From: Lingula anatina
Taxonomy: Eukaryota > Brachiopoda > Lingulata > Lingulida > Lingulidae
NCBI RefSeq assembly: GCF_001039355.2
Contig: NW_019774814.1
Location: 456,047-520,046, forward strand
DNA length: 64,000 nt
Direction: 5' to 3'
Part shown: positions 1 to 12,936 of the stretch, one piece after another
Layout of the letters: each line of letters starts with the position of its first letter
Numbering within the stretch: position 1 is the first letter of the stretch
The notes under the pieces: generated by a model
Told to the model about the DNA's origin: nothing
The model's database searches: none
The model's input: only the letters and a program-made list of their open reading frames with translations
Translations under genes and position numbers: made by a program

Positions 1-1
1 A

Positions 2-61
2 GTTACAAAGTTGCATGAAAAATTGGCACATCATCCGGTCCTGAGTCAAAGTGATGCCTAG
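2..61 (+). CDS. Possible C-terminal tail of an upstream plus-strand gene
   Basis: The window opens in a frame reading 19 codons (VTKLHEKLAHHPVLSQSDA) to a TAG at 59-61. It is followed by about 1.6 kb of AT-rich sequence with an AATAAA at about 1671, as expected of a 3' UTR. It would be convergent (tail to tail) with USP3. The open stretch is too short to exclude chance and I do not recognise the peptide. Confidence 0.2.
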   Translation, partial: VTKLHEKLAHHPVLSQSDA

Positions 62-2585
62 ATGGTGGCAGTGAGGAGATTTGCCTAATACTTTTATGCA
101 GTTATAATTCTGAAGCATGGGCTTCATGTGCATGCATTGAACAAGTTTAAATGTTCCTTAATAATTTCATGCCATGTAGTACAGCAATGATGAAGCATAT
201 TTATAGAATGGTGAAGAAATTCGAGTGCTAAGAGTGCTGTCCAAATGGAGTGTCATTGTACTTGCCAGGGTATCGAGATGTTTGATTTATACATATTATA
301 TATATATATATGTGTGTGTATACACTTTACAGTATTGCTCTTTAACTCAATCACAAGTTAAGTGCATTTTTAAAGTTATATTTATAGGATTAACAAATTT
401 ATTCTGTATATCCCAGTATCCATCTGAAACTGCTGATTGCAAACCTTTATTGAAATTAGGGTTCTAGTCTGCTTAAAATCAAAATGTTGTTTTAGGATTA
501 GGAATCTCTGTTATTATCTTTATTCTTTTGTTATATATGTATATATAGTAAAGCAAATGAAATGAAGAGGTTGATTTACATTAGAGCACAATATGCTGCT
601 AGGCTTCTCACAGCTGAATAGGATGTCCTTACAACTTCAGGTGTCTTCTCATTCAGTTGATACAAATGGTGCATTAGACGAGTTGCATTTGTCAATAATT
701 TCTTTACTGATACATCTCCATTTTTGACAAAGATGTAGATATACTTCTAATAGTTGTGACTACTCACATATCACACTTGGACAGAATGATAAATGCAGCA
801 TATCATGAACATTGATTGATGCTATAAGATATTTTGATGCCTGAACTTTTTGATATTCATTAGTAAAACTACTACTTTTGACAAGCCTGTATTACAAAAG
901 AAACTAAATACCAGTTGGCTACTAGATGCTGAATGATACCAGTCCTACTCGTTTGTTCATAGCTGTTATCAATTTAGTTGAGATAATCACAGATAATGGA
1001 AGACACAGGGTCAACATGTTGGTTGGGTGATAAACTCCTAACGTTTTGCCAACTATGACTGCATTCCAGAGTAATTTTAATCAGAATGTTAAATTTCTAC
1101 CATGTTTGTGAAAATTTAAGGTAAGATGGTTTTTTAATTTTAAGAAATCATTTGTGTCATTTCAGATTGATGCAAGTCGATAAATTTTCTGTTTTCAACT
1201 TTCCTCAGTATTTACCCACCCCTTTCTGGTTTAGATACAAACTTTGAAATATTGTGCATAAGAATACATATTTTAAAAGCCATTTCTCTTACTGTGTTTA
1301 GTCAATTTGCAATTTCAAGTTTTTTTTGTATCTGGTAGAAATGCAAGTTTCATAACTTTTAATACATGGGGTACCTTTACAGCAGGCTACCTGATTAGAA
1401 AATAAGTGGCTTTAAGTGAATATCCCCCAAAACAGCTTCTGAGATTAAGTATTTGAAGGGATTTTATTGCTGCTATGGACTGCTGTTTTAATGTTCCCAC
1501 AAAGCAGTCAGGTAGAAACAAACCTTTGCCTGTATAACAAGTTATCATATATATATATATATCAGTGTTATTTTACCAAGACATCATTTTTGTCTTATGT
1601 ATGTGGTTAATATTTTTCTATGCAATGCCAACTTATATAACAGAGTAAGTTGCCCTATACAATCATTATGAATAAATGTATTTAAATATGTAACTATATC
1701 ATTTGTTTTAAGGAACTTTTTTTTTGTGATCGTTTACAAATCTTTACACTCTACAGAAAAGGAGTATATTAATTTGGTAAACTGCAAATTTGCCCCTAAG
1801 GTCTGTATGAGCCATGTATTAGATTTCACAAGGTGAAAACATATCTGCACCTTCCCCCACCCAATATGCTTTGTTGCAGGAGAGGTTATTAGGCAGTGTA
1901 TTCAGACATAATAGGAACATTTTCTGAGACAGCTTTAGAAATATTTATTTCTTGATCTTTAAACTGTTGATTACTTTTGAACTTGTACTGCACAATAGCT
2001 TAAACTTAAGTATCCCTGATTTTTTTCTACTTCATCATTGTGACAATGTTCTATAAACATTTACGTACCCTAAAAAACTTAGGAATCTGACGTACAAAAC
2101 CATAAATACCATGCAAAACTGAAAGAAATGTGAAGCACAACACTGCCTGCTTCTGAGGTTTTAAATACGAATGCAGACAATGCAGTTGGCAAACAATGAA
2201 TCACATGCATGTTCAATGTATATGAAACTAAATGGAATGTTGGCGGATACTGATACTAGACTTAGTATAGTGAATGAAGCAGACCTGCACACCTGTAACA
2301 GGCCAGGCAATATGTTACAGGCTGGTTCAAATCCTGGCATTAGTTTTTGAAAAAAAAGTTAACAACGATGATTAATAATTAAGTCTGTTTGAAGTAACTT
2401 TAACATGTCAAATCATGAGTTATCATGATATTCTCTATAGTTATTCCAGCCGATACAGTTTTTCTGTGTATAACAATTTCATGCAAACATTACCGAGAAA
2501 GTGACAGGGTTCCATCTAGCATCGTGAACATTTGTGGCCACACATAAATCTGTGTGTAAAAACAGCCCATTCCAATTAGGCTATT
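62..2585. other. Non-coding flank between the window edge and the USP3 stop
   Basis: I see no supported coding region here. The sequence is AT-rich, with short TA and TG microsatellites near 295-320 and 1546-1562. An AATAAA at about 1671 could be a poly(A) signal for a plus-strand transcript ending here. Around 2262-2340 there is a TAGTATAGTG box followed about 60 bp later by GGTTCAAATCC. These resemble internal A and B boxes of a tRNA or tRNA-derived SINE, but no cloverleaf folds cleanly. Confidence 0.4.
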
Positions 2586-5500
2586 CTACTGATCTTCTTT
2601 TGTCGTCTCCTCGCCATTGCTCCCAATGTTCACCAAGAAGTCAGGTAATTTGAGTTCTCGGCGCACATAGAACAGTATGTATGCCTTACATTTGGCCACA
2701 GTCTCCTCCTCACACACAGATACGTTACTGTCATTGAAGTGGTACCAACGAGAATCGTGGTAAGCATAGGCAGTGTAGTGGCCAGAACCAGCCCTGGAAC
2801 AGAATACAAATCCCTTACTTCAGATATCAGTGTTAGGTGAACCTGTTTTGACTAGACATAGTATGTTAAGGTTTTGACAATTTAAAGAAAATCTGTACTG
2901 AATATATGAAAAACAAAATTGAATATTTCAATCCAATCCAAACAGATTATATTTAAATGGAGAAGAAATTATTAAAGTTAACCAATTACTACTTAAGCAG
3001 CTGTTAATATAAGCACAGAAATTACAAGAGAACATTGAAATACACACCTTCATATACAAAAAAAAAAAAACAAATAAGTCTTACCCTGATCCATGATGAA
3101 CTACTACAGCAGCTAGATCATACAGATTACTACCAGAGCAGCTGTTCCTTGTTTCATGCTAAAAGCACAAAAACAAAATCCATTTTCAAAATGACCATAC
3201 TGTCGCAAATTTGTGCAGTACATTTAAAACAACTGAACGTGTATGTTAATGTAACACTTACGCCAGAAGGAAACTGATTAAATATAACATTATTTTTATT
3301 TTTAACCTTTAATGCAATGACAATTTTGCTGTTTATCTGTGAGAACAATGTTACGTGTAGCATACATGGGGAAAACGGTGAAATGGTGAAGGTCCAGTGG
3401 ATCTGCACTACAAGAAATCATCAGGTCCTCCAATTTTTGTGCTCATCCAAACTCGGTAATTTATTTCTGTTACTCTGTGTTCACAAGTAATTTATTTTTA
3501 TGTACAAAAATCTTGTCAGTCTAGCAGACCTGCCATATCAGAAATCTTGCAGGTCCTATGACATTTTAAGTGGTCATGACCTGTTGGACAGGCAGTTTCC
3601 CCCATGTCTGCTTAAAGTCAAAAACATTGGTTTTGAAAATTGTTGCAAATCTTTCGCATGGTGTTGTGTGTCTGAATATTTTTATGTACAGAACCAAATC
3701 TCACCATGTTATTAAGCACATATTCATTCATGTCCAGACCATGTATAGGAAAATTGACCAAAGTTTCTAGTTTCACTCTATAGTGCGAGCTCCAGCGAAA
3801 TCTTTTAATATGTAAACAAAGTACCTGAAAGGAAAAGAATGGATTCTTAAACATTTAAGTCTGAAATCATTGAACGCTCAGCCAAATTTCAGCTACATAA
3901 ATATAAGTGTACATCAGAATGGATGAAAAGTTTTTACAGTTAAGAAAGTGAGTAAAACTTTTCTCATTATGACCATGTTTGGATACTTTTCACTTTTTCT
4001 ATATGTAAAACATATAAACCAGTTTTCTAGGTCACTCTGCTGATGTTCATTTGTGTTGCCTCATTTAGCTTTCTAAGGCAATTCATTCTCTTTAAACATT
4101 AGAATCTTCATTCAAGATTACCAACTGCAAACATGTAACTGATATTTGCAATTGATATAATTAATCAAAAAAAGGATTTGCTACGAATGACATTGCTCCT
4201 TATTGTTACCATCAACCTGGATTTTGACAGAAAATTAGAACCCTTGAATCTTAGAAATTTCTCTTATACATCATGCATAAAATTTTTTAATTTTTGCCTT
4301 AGGCAATTATTTTCATTGATGCTGTGTTAAATTATTTCCTTTAAGCTTATAAATGCCAAACCAAGTTTCCCTCCAAAGAGTTTGAGCAACAAGAAAGACA
4401 CCAGTGACTAACATTTGGCAAGCGTCTTATCCAGAATTGTTTAGTTGACCGCTGTTTCCGTTTGCAAGTGCCGCAATTGTACAGCTCCGACTCCTCTAAT
4501 TCTTCTACCTCAGTAAAGTGGGACAAGCACTCTGAAAAGACAATGCATCATAACACTAAAAGAATAAGGTCAGCTGTTGATCAAGCAAAAAGTACATTTT
4601 TGTCACATTTCTTAAAATCTAGTAGATATTGGACATATACTTTAATTCTGCAGGTCCTTTCCTAATACAATGTTTATACTGGAGACCCATTCATCTGTAA
4701 TCAACTAATTCAAAACCAATCTTTTAACTTTGACCCAAACTGTTTACATAATCAAAAAACTATCACCAACAGACAAAATCAGCATTCTTTTAAAATTAAA
4801 ATATCAGTTTCACTTAATATTCAATTCATAAATATCTTCATTTTCACTTAGTATTTAATTCACAAATATGTAACAGCACTTAAATGTAAGTGTAGAACAG
4901 TTTCTAATAATAAATCATAATTGTTTCTAACGTATTATTGCTACATCTTTGTATCTGTCAAATGTTACTGCTGTGTATACTATCTAAACCCACCTGACAA
5001 GTTGACAAGTCCTTCCTTACAATCAGGAATATCTAAAGAGAGATCTGGAATGGCGGAAACCACAGCCCAATTTATCAATTTATGCCATGTTATTAAAGAA
5101 ATGTCTCCTAATGAATAAAACAACTATGAACACAAAATCTTACATACATGATTGCTATACGGAGATTCTAACACATTAACAAATAAAAAATTCATGTCCT
5201 TTTTTGTGAAAAAACATCCGAGGGGCACACCAACAGATCATCCTTACCAAGGAAAGGGTCATGTTTCTTGGAATCTGTTCCACATATAAGACAGTTTACT
5301 TCATTTTGAAGAAGACCACCAAAGATGGCAGTCACAATTGTACTTTTTCCTTTTGGTCCTATGTATGGACTGGAAGGATTAGGGTACGGGAGAAGAGTCA
5401 AAAGCTCTGTGTGTAAACGGTCCAATAAATACCGCATAAACTCATGAGCATCCTGTTGTTGATAACCCCTGAAATTACAAAGAAAATGAATGTTTATATT

Positions 5501-8500
5501 ATTAATGAAGAAAAGAGAACATTATTAACCCACTAAATTCAATAAAAAGCCTTGAAACTAAACTATAAGAAGTACATCATAATTACTATGCATTTCAAAT
5601 ATTTGACAATATTAATGTTCATTCTTTCTTTCAAACATACCTAAATCTAGGCACTACTTTCCATATAACAGAAAAAAGTGACTCTGGGGAGATTGCAGAC
5701 TTGTTCCCTTGCCACAGTTGTATCAGTGTTTTTCTTAGTTCTTCTACCAGCAAACTGCAAAATAAATGTCAAAGTCAGTAGTTACTATTGCAGATTAATA
5801 ATGTACATGTCAGATGGACTTACAAAACTAAACAGCAAAGGCTGTTACATATGTACAGCACAGTGGTTGCATCATAACTGCATTAAGAGAACAATCAATG
5901 CAATTCTTAGTAATTTAAACAACGTATCAGTTTTCACATTTACAAATTTAATGATGCAATTCTGCAAAATGACAAGCTGTTAAACAGAAATGTGAAAATT
6001 GAGTATCATCTTTTACTCCATTCATAATTCACAGTATGCAGTATGTTTGTGGGAAAGTAGTAATATCAACAGATCGTGTTAAAAAACAAACTGACACAGG
6101 AATACCTTGATTTTAGCTAAAAGCACCAGCATAACAGTTGCTGTCAGGTTTACTATATGATATCAGTTTTCCATGAACTTATTTTTAGTCTCCTTTACAT
6201 TGGTAGCAAAAAAACAATATCTGTTTTGTATAATACTAATACCATTTTGATATAATGAAGATTAATTCAAAACTGTTGAGAACAAAACTTTTACAAAATA
6301 AATTACTTCAAAAACGTACATGTCATCATCTCGTCCATTTCTATACCTGGTCACATTTGCTCGAGGCTTCTTCTTTTCCAGAGATGGCAATTGTTTTATG
6401 TAGCCACAGAACTGCTGAATGTTACTGAAACACAATACATCACTTGAATTCAGTATGCCTCATGACAAATAAACATGGCCAAATAAGCATCAGCTAGGGT
6501 TGTATCTCCCAAGGAAATCGAGACTGATTCAAGACTCAACAGATCCATTAAACCCAGGTGTAAACTGTAAGATAAGCTGATTTTGTTTATAACGGATATC
6601 AGGGTTTAAATACAACCTATACCTTCAAATGGCATGCACTAAACATATTCTCAAATTCTATGATCTATACCTAAGCGACTGCAGCACAGCGTTCATAAAA
6701 CACGTATTTCCTAGGTTTCTAAGTCCTGAAGTACGAGGTTTGATAGCTTTAGCACCAGTGTCCTGAAAAGCAAGTAAAAAAAATGAAGTATAAAAAGTAA
6801 AATGATAGGGATTCATGTGTTGCTTCTTGAAACTGGGCAGTTTAACATTTGATAGAATTTAGGTGAAAGTTTATACATCGGTAATGTTGGGTTATGCTAT
6901 ATTTGTTATCACATAATTGTAAACTGATATGAAATATGTACAAACTACCTTTATTCCCTCACCAAAAAATATATTAGCCAAATAACTAATTGGCAGTCTA
7001 CATATACTGGTTTCTTACTGTTTTAATTTTTTTCTTTTTTCCCTCATTTTCTGTCGAGTCCAATGAGTCACGCCTCCTGTTCTTCACTGTGTGAAACCTA
7101 GGAGATGAAACAAAAATCCAGTTTCTGCTACCCACTGTCCTAAAATTGTTCAATTCTTACAACATCGAACTGAAATCTTCTTTATTACGTGTAATAATAT
7201 TTCAATTACTTCAATATCTTACTTTGTTTATAAAAGCTCCCTAGCAAGGCTTTTGGGCCCTTTGTGCCATACATTTTTTCGAGTTCTCAAGTTCTTTAAT
7301 CTTTTAAAAACAAACAGAACTTAAAATTGAAGATGACCTTCAAGGCAGGATGGAACCTCACTGTCAACACTCACAGTAGGTGGTCCTCCCCATATCAGAG
7401 ACAAAAATTGCTTTCTTTTTATTGAACTTTTTAATTCTGAATATGATTAAGTGCTTTTAATAGATTTTATCCCATAATGGCATACTCAAAGAGCTTAGAA
7501 CCCTCACCAGAGACAGCCATTTACCAAGCACAAGGGAATATTATCTGATTAATCTTAATTTACTTTTAATGCATATGGTGAATCAAACTTACTTTGCTAC
7601 TGATCGTAAATGTTTCCTAAGTTTGTCTAGGTCTCCTGAATCAGTGTCATTGATAACAAACTCATCACAGGCATAGCTGAAAAACATGAGCATTCAAAGC
7701 AAAACTGAGTACAAATGTGGCAGTGGGAATATTGTTATGGACAGAATAAATTATGTTTTAAAGTTAGGTGTTTTTGTGTAATACCACTTTAAAAATACAT
7801 CTTTTTTACACGACCTGTAGTCTTGAATAATATTACAAATAAATAGTAAAAATTTACATCTTTGGTTTAATAATATGTGACAGTTGAGTGCTACTTAAGT
7901 GTGTTGCTAGAAAAGATATCAGAGATGAAAAGAATTCTAAGGTTTTTCAAGGTGCAGATTGCTTGGAATATTTTATCTGTTCTTACCAAAAGGCTGCATA
8001 ACTGTCACAGTCCATACACACTGAATGCTTCTGTCGCTCCTCGTAATGCAGTTTGGCATGAGCATTGACATATCTGAAAATACCAACAAATCTGTAACAA
8101 TGCTGCAAATTCAATGTTAAATTTATTTTTTTCTTTTTAAGAGCCAAAATAAATACATAGATCTACATTAACTCTGGTAATGTGAAGACAGTTGTAGTTT
8201 TTGATCAAAGGCTCATGTTACATGGGCAGCCTCTCATACTACAAAATATCTATGCTGAATTTAATAAAAGCTATTAATCTTGGGTTAATTAGCATATCAA
8301 ATTTCCTAATTTGCACAGAAGAGAAAATATTTCTTTGCATCATTTACATAAATCAGAGAAAAGGAGTAAACCTATTACTGCTAAATATGCCTGCTACTAC
8401 CTTTAACAGACAAAAATGTCAGGCTCTTTTGCCACATTGTTATAATGATATTTTTTTTCAATTGTTATCATCCACTGCACTGCATCTATCATATTGATTT

Positions 8501-10545
8501 GTTTAAATATACTGAGAACCAATCCCTTTAATCAAACACATGACTGGTTTCCTATTACCTTCCACAATGAACCGCTCCACATGTCAAACAAAGCCATGGA
8601 CTCTTGCTTGTCTTACATACTGAAACATAATAAACACGACTTCAAACAGAATGTCCATTTTATAAAAAAAAAAAAAAAAAAAAAACATTTATCTTTTTTT
8701 TAAAATTCTTATTCATTTATCTAATAATGGAAACTACAAAAGAATATTTTTCATGTAACTATTATCCAAACAGTTTCCTTGTTATAGAGCACCGTATTGA
8801 TTTTCTCTCCTTCTTGGCAAAGACCAATAAAAATAATAAGGGTCGAAGAGTCATTCAAGGCGAGACGGTAAATATCAAGACTGGCCACAGTTGATGTATC
8901 TGCTATCATATATACCTCTCTTTTTCCCAACCACGATACAGAACCTAACAGACACTGCATTATTATTCCTGGTATTTAAAACCTTGACAATGACTCACAA
9001 CCATTAATTTACTTGATCTTGCATTTTCAACATCAAAAATTAAAAATTGTGTGAACACTGAAGTTTCAGGGGGACCAGGTAATTACAGCTACCTACTTTT
9101 AAAAGGTTCTTCTACAATAAACAAACTTTATGAGGGGGTGCACCGATAAGAATAATTCTTATTCCACCTGGAATACTGGCAAGCCTATATTATAATCAAT
9201 CCGCTGTAGTGTTATCTTGCAGAGAGTACTAAACAAAAATATTTTCCAGGAGGCTTATTTAAGATCAGGTCGGGCATCCTAGGCTAGGATATTTGTTCTG
9301 AAGTATTCTATAGACTGCTTCATTTGGCATCAAAATAACAATGGTTGCAGTAATTATGCAGTAGCTGTGCATAAGGTGCTACACAATGCAATATAAGACT
9401 TGCTTCTTGTTCCCACTGCTGACTCCACATATTTAAGGGAAACAGAGCAGGTAAAATACAAATTTGGACAATAATAAGATCAAGGGAATAATGCAGAATG
9501 TGGCAAGAACATGGATATTATCATATATTTATGCTCAGGTGGCAGAAACAGTTAATTTAGCACATGTCTTATGAATCTAACTGTAATGTTTTTTCCCTGC
9601 ACACCTTACTCATAAAGGCCATCTATAAAACTTTGTTGCTAGTTATTTGTTACAGACATCTGCCAAAACAGCATGACTTACACACCTTGAAAATGTGATG
9701 TCATTTGCCCACATATGCAGCTACTGACCAACAATATCAAGTTTCCAAGAATATCCATGAGATTTGAACATGGAAATGCGCAGTGCAACATAAATTGGTA
9801 ATTCCTTGACAATAAGTAAATCTAAACATAGCATAGAGCCATTCTTTTTTTTTTCTCCACTGAACAGAGACATCACCGCCACACCATTTGTATACCTTGT
9901 GGGATCCCAAATGCTCTCTATCTAATAGATTCACTTCATAGCCTGGAATCTTGAAGATATTTTGAACTTGACAATGTATGTGCTAGCAACCTCACAGTGT
10001 CAATATTCCTACCATATATTCAGACAGCACTGACCTCAACAAACCAACTCAAGATCATTCTATTCAGACCTAATGTCATTCATATTAAGACTGTGGAGAA
10101 TATTATCTCCAACGTACGTACAAAATTATACAGTATCCAAGGCAAATACATGCAAGACAGGATATTCAAGCAGAAGAGCTGTACACACAATTTCATCATT
10201 TTCAAGTAAATAATTTTTTCTTCACACATCACAGAAAGATTTTCTTCATATGGAGCTCCCATCGACTCCCAGGAATATTGTAAAGTAGCGAACTTGTTAA
10301 ATATCAGTCACATGATCTCTTGGCTACACCCATTTTCTGAATGCCATTACACAAAACATTTTCCATCGCACTACAGTGACGGTCTTCGAACTGAATTTCA
10401 ATATGGTGACATATCGCAAACCAAATGCGATGCAGCTACCCCTTTTGTGGCATCTACCTGAACAGTGAAACTGGCACGGTGGATTTTCGTCTTTCATAGG
10501 GGGCGCTGTGATTTTTACATTTTCGCTCAAATGAATACACTCCAT
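2586..10545 (-). CDS. USP3: Ubiquitin carboxyl-terminal hydrolase 3 (USP3), 14 coding exons, 500 aa
   Basis: This is a cysteine deubiquitinase; USP3 orthologues remove ubiquitin from H2A/H2B in the nucleus. Coding exons in transcript order: 10458-10545, 8559-8619, 7987-8073, 7593-7676, 7019-7097, 6671-6762, 6320-6424, 5641-5754, 5248-5468, 4994-5044, 4413-4531, 3705-3824, 3085-3158, 2586-2793. Summed length is 1503 bp, every junction is GT-AG and the frame closes (500 aa; human 520). The N-terminus [12 protein letters not shown] matches the USP3 start, so I chose this ATG over one 91 bp upstream. Exons 1-4 encode the UBP zinc finger ([29 protein letters not shown]). Exon 6 has the catalytic Cys box [18 protein letters not shown]. 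Exons 8-9 have [15 protein letters not shown] and the CLICG zinc ribbon half; exon 11 has the second half [10 protein letters not shown]. Exon 14 has the catalytic His in GSGHYTAY. No damage is visible. Confidence 0.96.
8620..10457 (-). other. USP3 intron 1
   Basis: This 1.8 kb intron lies between the start exon and the exon carrying the first zinc-binding cysteines. It holds a 22-base A run on the plus strand (8664-8685), which is a T tract about 45 nt before the exon 2 acceptor. I see no coding signal or recognisable transposon inside it. Confidence 0.6.
8664..8685. repeat. A22 homopolymer
   Basis: An uninterrupted run of 22 A on the plus strand. In the direction of USP3 transcription it is a T22 tract upstream of the exon 2 acceptor, so it may serve as part of the polypyrimidine tract. 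Its length is likely to vary between individuals or be misread. Confidence 0.8.
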
Positions 10546-11100
10546 GTGTGTTGTAGCTGATTCCGTGTGACATTCAGGATGATTCTGGCACAGACAATGC
10601 GGGTATCCAATGGTCCGTGATTCTGTGCTAGAATGCACTGATGGGCCTTTGCAGTAATCGACTCTCTTTCTTCTAAGCCTTGCGACTCACTAGGTGAATG
10701 GGATTTATTGCTGGGGTCAAGAGTTGATGTTCGTGCGCACAGTCTGACCTTAAATTTAAGTTTTCGGTGGATTTAGGACAACAAAACATACAGTGTGATA
10801 TAACCTTGCCTATTTATTCTGTAGCCGTGTAAACTAAGTAAAAATTCTTGGTAGTACATATGCTGCATTGCTGATTATATGGAACTATTTTCGACGCGTA
10901 TACACAAAGTGACCTCTCAATCAGGAGTAAAGAATAAAGCAGGAAGTCGCGTAAACTCTCGTCCCAAGCGTGATCAAAACATAGGGTTTTGTAGATTGAG
11001 CGCACTAAACGCATTTATCTCTGTCGAAGAAAAATGTAATTTTAAGTAAATTGTATAGTGGAGAGCAATATATCAATAGTGAATTCTTTTCAACTTCAGT
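10546..11100 (-). promoter_or_regulatory. Likely USP3 5' UTR and promoter region
   Basis: This is the sequence immediately upstream of the USP3 ATG. It has more CpG dinucleotides than the surrounding AT-rich DNA (for example ACGCGTA near 10890 and several CG-containing stretches at 10660-11000). No TATA box or clear initiator can be assigned. The in-frame ATG at 10636 gives an N-terminal extension not seen in USP3 proteins, so this stretch is probably 5' UTR. Confidence 0.4.
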
Positions 11101-12936
11101 TCAACGTTGGAAACAGTTGGTAGGCGTTCAGCCCTAAGCCGAGGCACTCAGACGGCTTAGACGAAGACCTCAAGAACCAAGTTCAAATGGGATTTTGAAA
11201 TTGATCGCAGCACAAACTGACCTTTTTGATGAGGAATAAAATAATAATAATAAACCACAATGTACATAATAAAAAACAATCATAATTCATTAACCACTTA
11301 GTAAAAATTACTTAAAACTATGCGCAAAACCATACAAGTTTTGAAATACGTTGTGCTGCCCCTGGAATCATGTAAAGAAGTCTTCACGAACCCCATATGT
11401 TCAATGTACGTGTGGGTGGGTGGGGAGAGTCAATTTATAATGACAATAAACAGCAACACTTTTTTGTTTGTTTGCAGTATATTATATGAAGACAATGGCT
11501 TTCTGACAGTTGATGAATTCAAGTTTTCAGTGTATATGACGATACTCTGTATTGATCAGCATTAATTAATACATGTATTAATTACAATTATGTAACTGTT
11601 CTTGTACTAATACGTGTACAATGTACGTTAACAAGTTATGATTGAGTCCCATTTCCTTCATTTAAAGTACTTATTACAAATGAATACATATATTTGTAAA
11701 CATCATAGCTTAATTTCTTGCAAATTACATATATATATATTGTATGTACTAGTATATTACATACATGTATGTAGCTACTAATACATGTACTAAGTTAAAA
11801 TGCTTGTAAAGAATCAATGTTTGCATCAAATTTAATTGCTGCTCTCAGAGCAACTAGGCAGTAAAGCTAACAAAAGTACAGACAGAATGTAATTAATAGA
11901 ATGAAGCAAAAATGTCTCCAGCTGCAAGCATCTAGTTCTAACTTGATCTTTACATATAATGGTAATTCACATACACGGTGTTTGTTCAAACAACAATATT
12001 AATACAAGGCCAAAGTATTACAATAATTATGCTAATTTCAGTTAAGATTGTCTTGCTGTAAAAAAGCCAATCTTGTTCATACAGTCTACAACATATAAAT
12101 AGGTCTTTTTATGCTTCAGCTGCTTGAAACTTAAACAACTCAAAAATGTATAAATTGTTGAGAAGAAAGTGGTGACACAAAAGTTAAGCTGATTGTCACC
12201 TTGAGGTAGGTCAATGTCCTCTACCTGCTCACTAAGTAACATGGGAACATACCATAATGTATTTTCAACAAAATTTAATTAATAATTAAAATTGTGTCTG
12301 TGTCTCAGTGTCTGTTTCTTTACATCTTATGGTGACAATGACTAGTTTGGTAACCATATAAAAGCATTTACGGGATGCCTTATGTATGTCAGTGAATAAA
12401 TTTGTCTAAAATTCAAATAACTTGTTTAAAGATTAATGTCTTTCATTCTTGATTTTTTCCTTCCTCTTTTAAAAAAAGCATACATAGGTATAAATTGTAG
12501 ACATTTTGAAGGAAAACCTCAAAATAGAAAAAGAAAAACTGCAGTGGAACTCCTTGCACAATATATTAATTCCATTACACATACACAATTTAATAAAAAC
12601 AATATATTCCTTCACAATATAACAAAGATGCCTATTCAATATAACAAGGAGGATTTCATAAATGATTTAAATTTAATTAATAATAAAGAGGAATTTCATA
12701 TTAATATGTGTCAAATGAAAATTTATCTTGAAAATCAGTTACTTGGTTTCAAATAAAGATTGTAAAAGCAGCTTCTACCATTCATAATAGCATCTTCTTA
12801 CTGGGCTTATATAATGTTTTAAGCATTATTAAGAAAAGCTGATAGTCCTTCAGAAGTTTTAGAATGCTGATCAATTTTTCCCCCTGGAATGTGGTGAATT
12901 GTCTCTTATTTGATATTATCGGTCTGGTGCTACTGA
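11101..12936. other. Intergenic region between the USP3 promoter and the HEX 3' end
   Basis: AT-rich sequence with many TACATGTA-type words (11690-11800). It contains one plus-strand open frame, listed separately, and the HEX 3' UTR must lie at its right end. A degenerate copy of the GCAGCAAAGCTG dispersed repeat appears near 11858. I found no other supported feature. Confidence 0.5.
12436..12756 (+). CDS. Unrecognised open frame, about 100 aa
   Basis: A 106-codon frame ending at TAA 12754-12756. Its first part is a pyrimidine-rich tract, then AAAAAAAG followed by CATACATAGG. It could therefore be a terminal exon starting near 12480 behind a 3' splice site. The peptide is rich in Asn, Lys and Ile (NKNNIF, NLINNKEEF), as expected of either a real AT-rich exon or a chance open stretch. 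I do not recognise it. It points toward the convergent HEX gene and would overlap its 3' UTR. Confidence 0.2.
   Translation: MSFILDFFLPLLKKAYIGINCRHFEGKPQNRKRKTAVELLAQYINSITHTQFNKNNIFLHNITKMPIQYNKEDFINDLNLINNKEEFHINMCQMKIYLENQLLGFK

Noticed and set aside
5678-5983. A 101-codon plus-strand frame
   Set aside because: It overlaps USP3 exon 8 in antisense and then an intron; no splice or family support.
10324-10638. Upstream in-frame ATG extending USP3 by 31 codons
   Set aside because: USP3 proteins begin at the MEC-HLS sequence; the extension does not resemble family members and probably lies in the 5' UTR.
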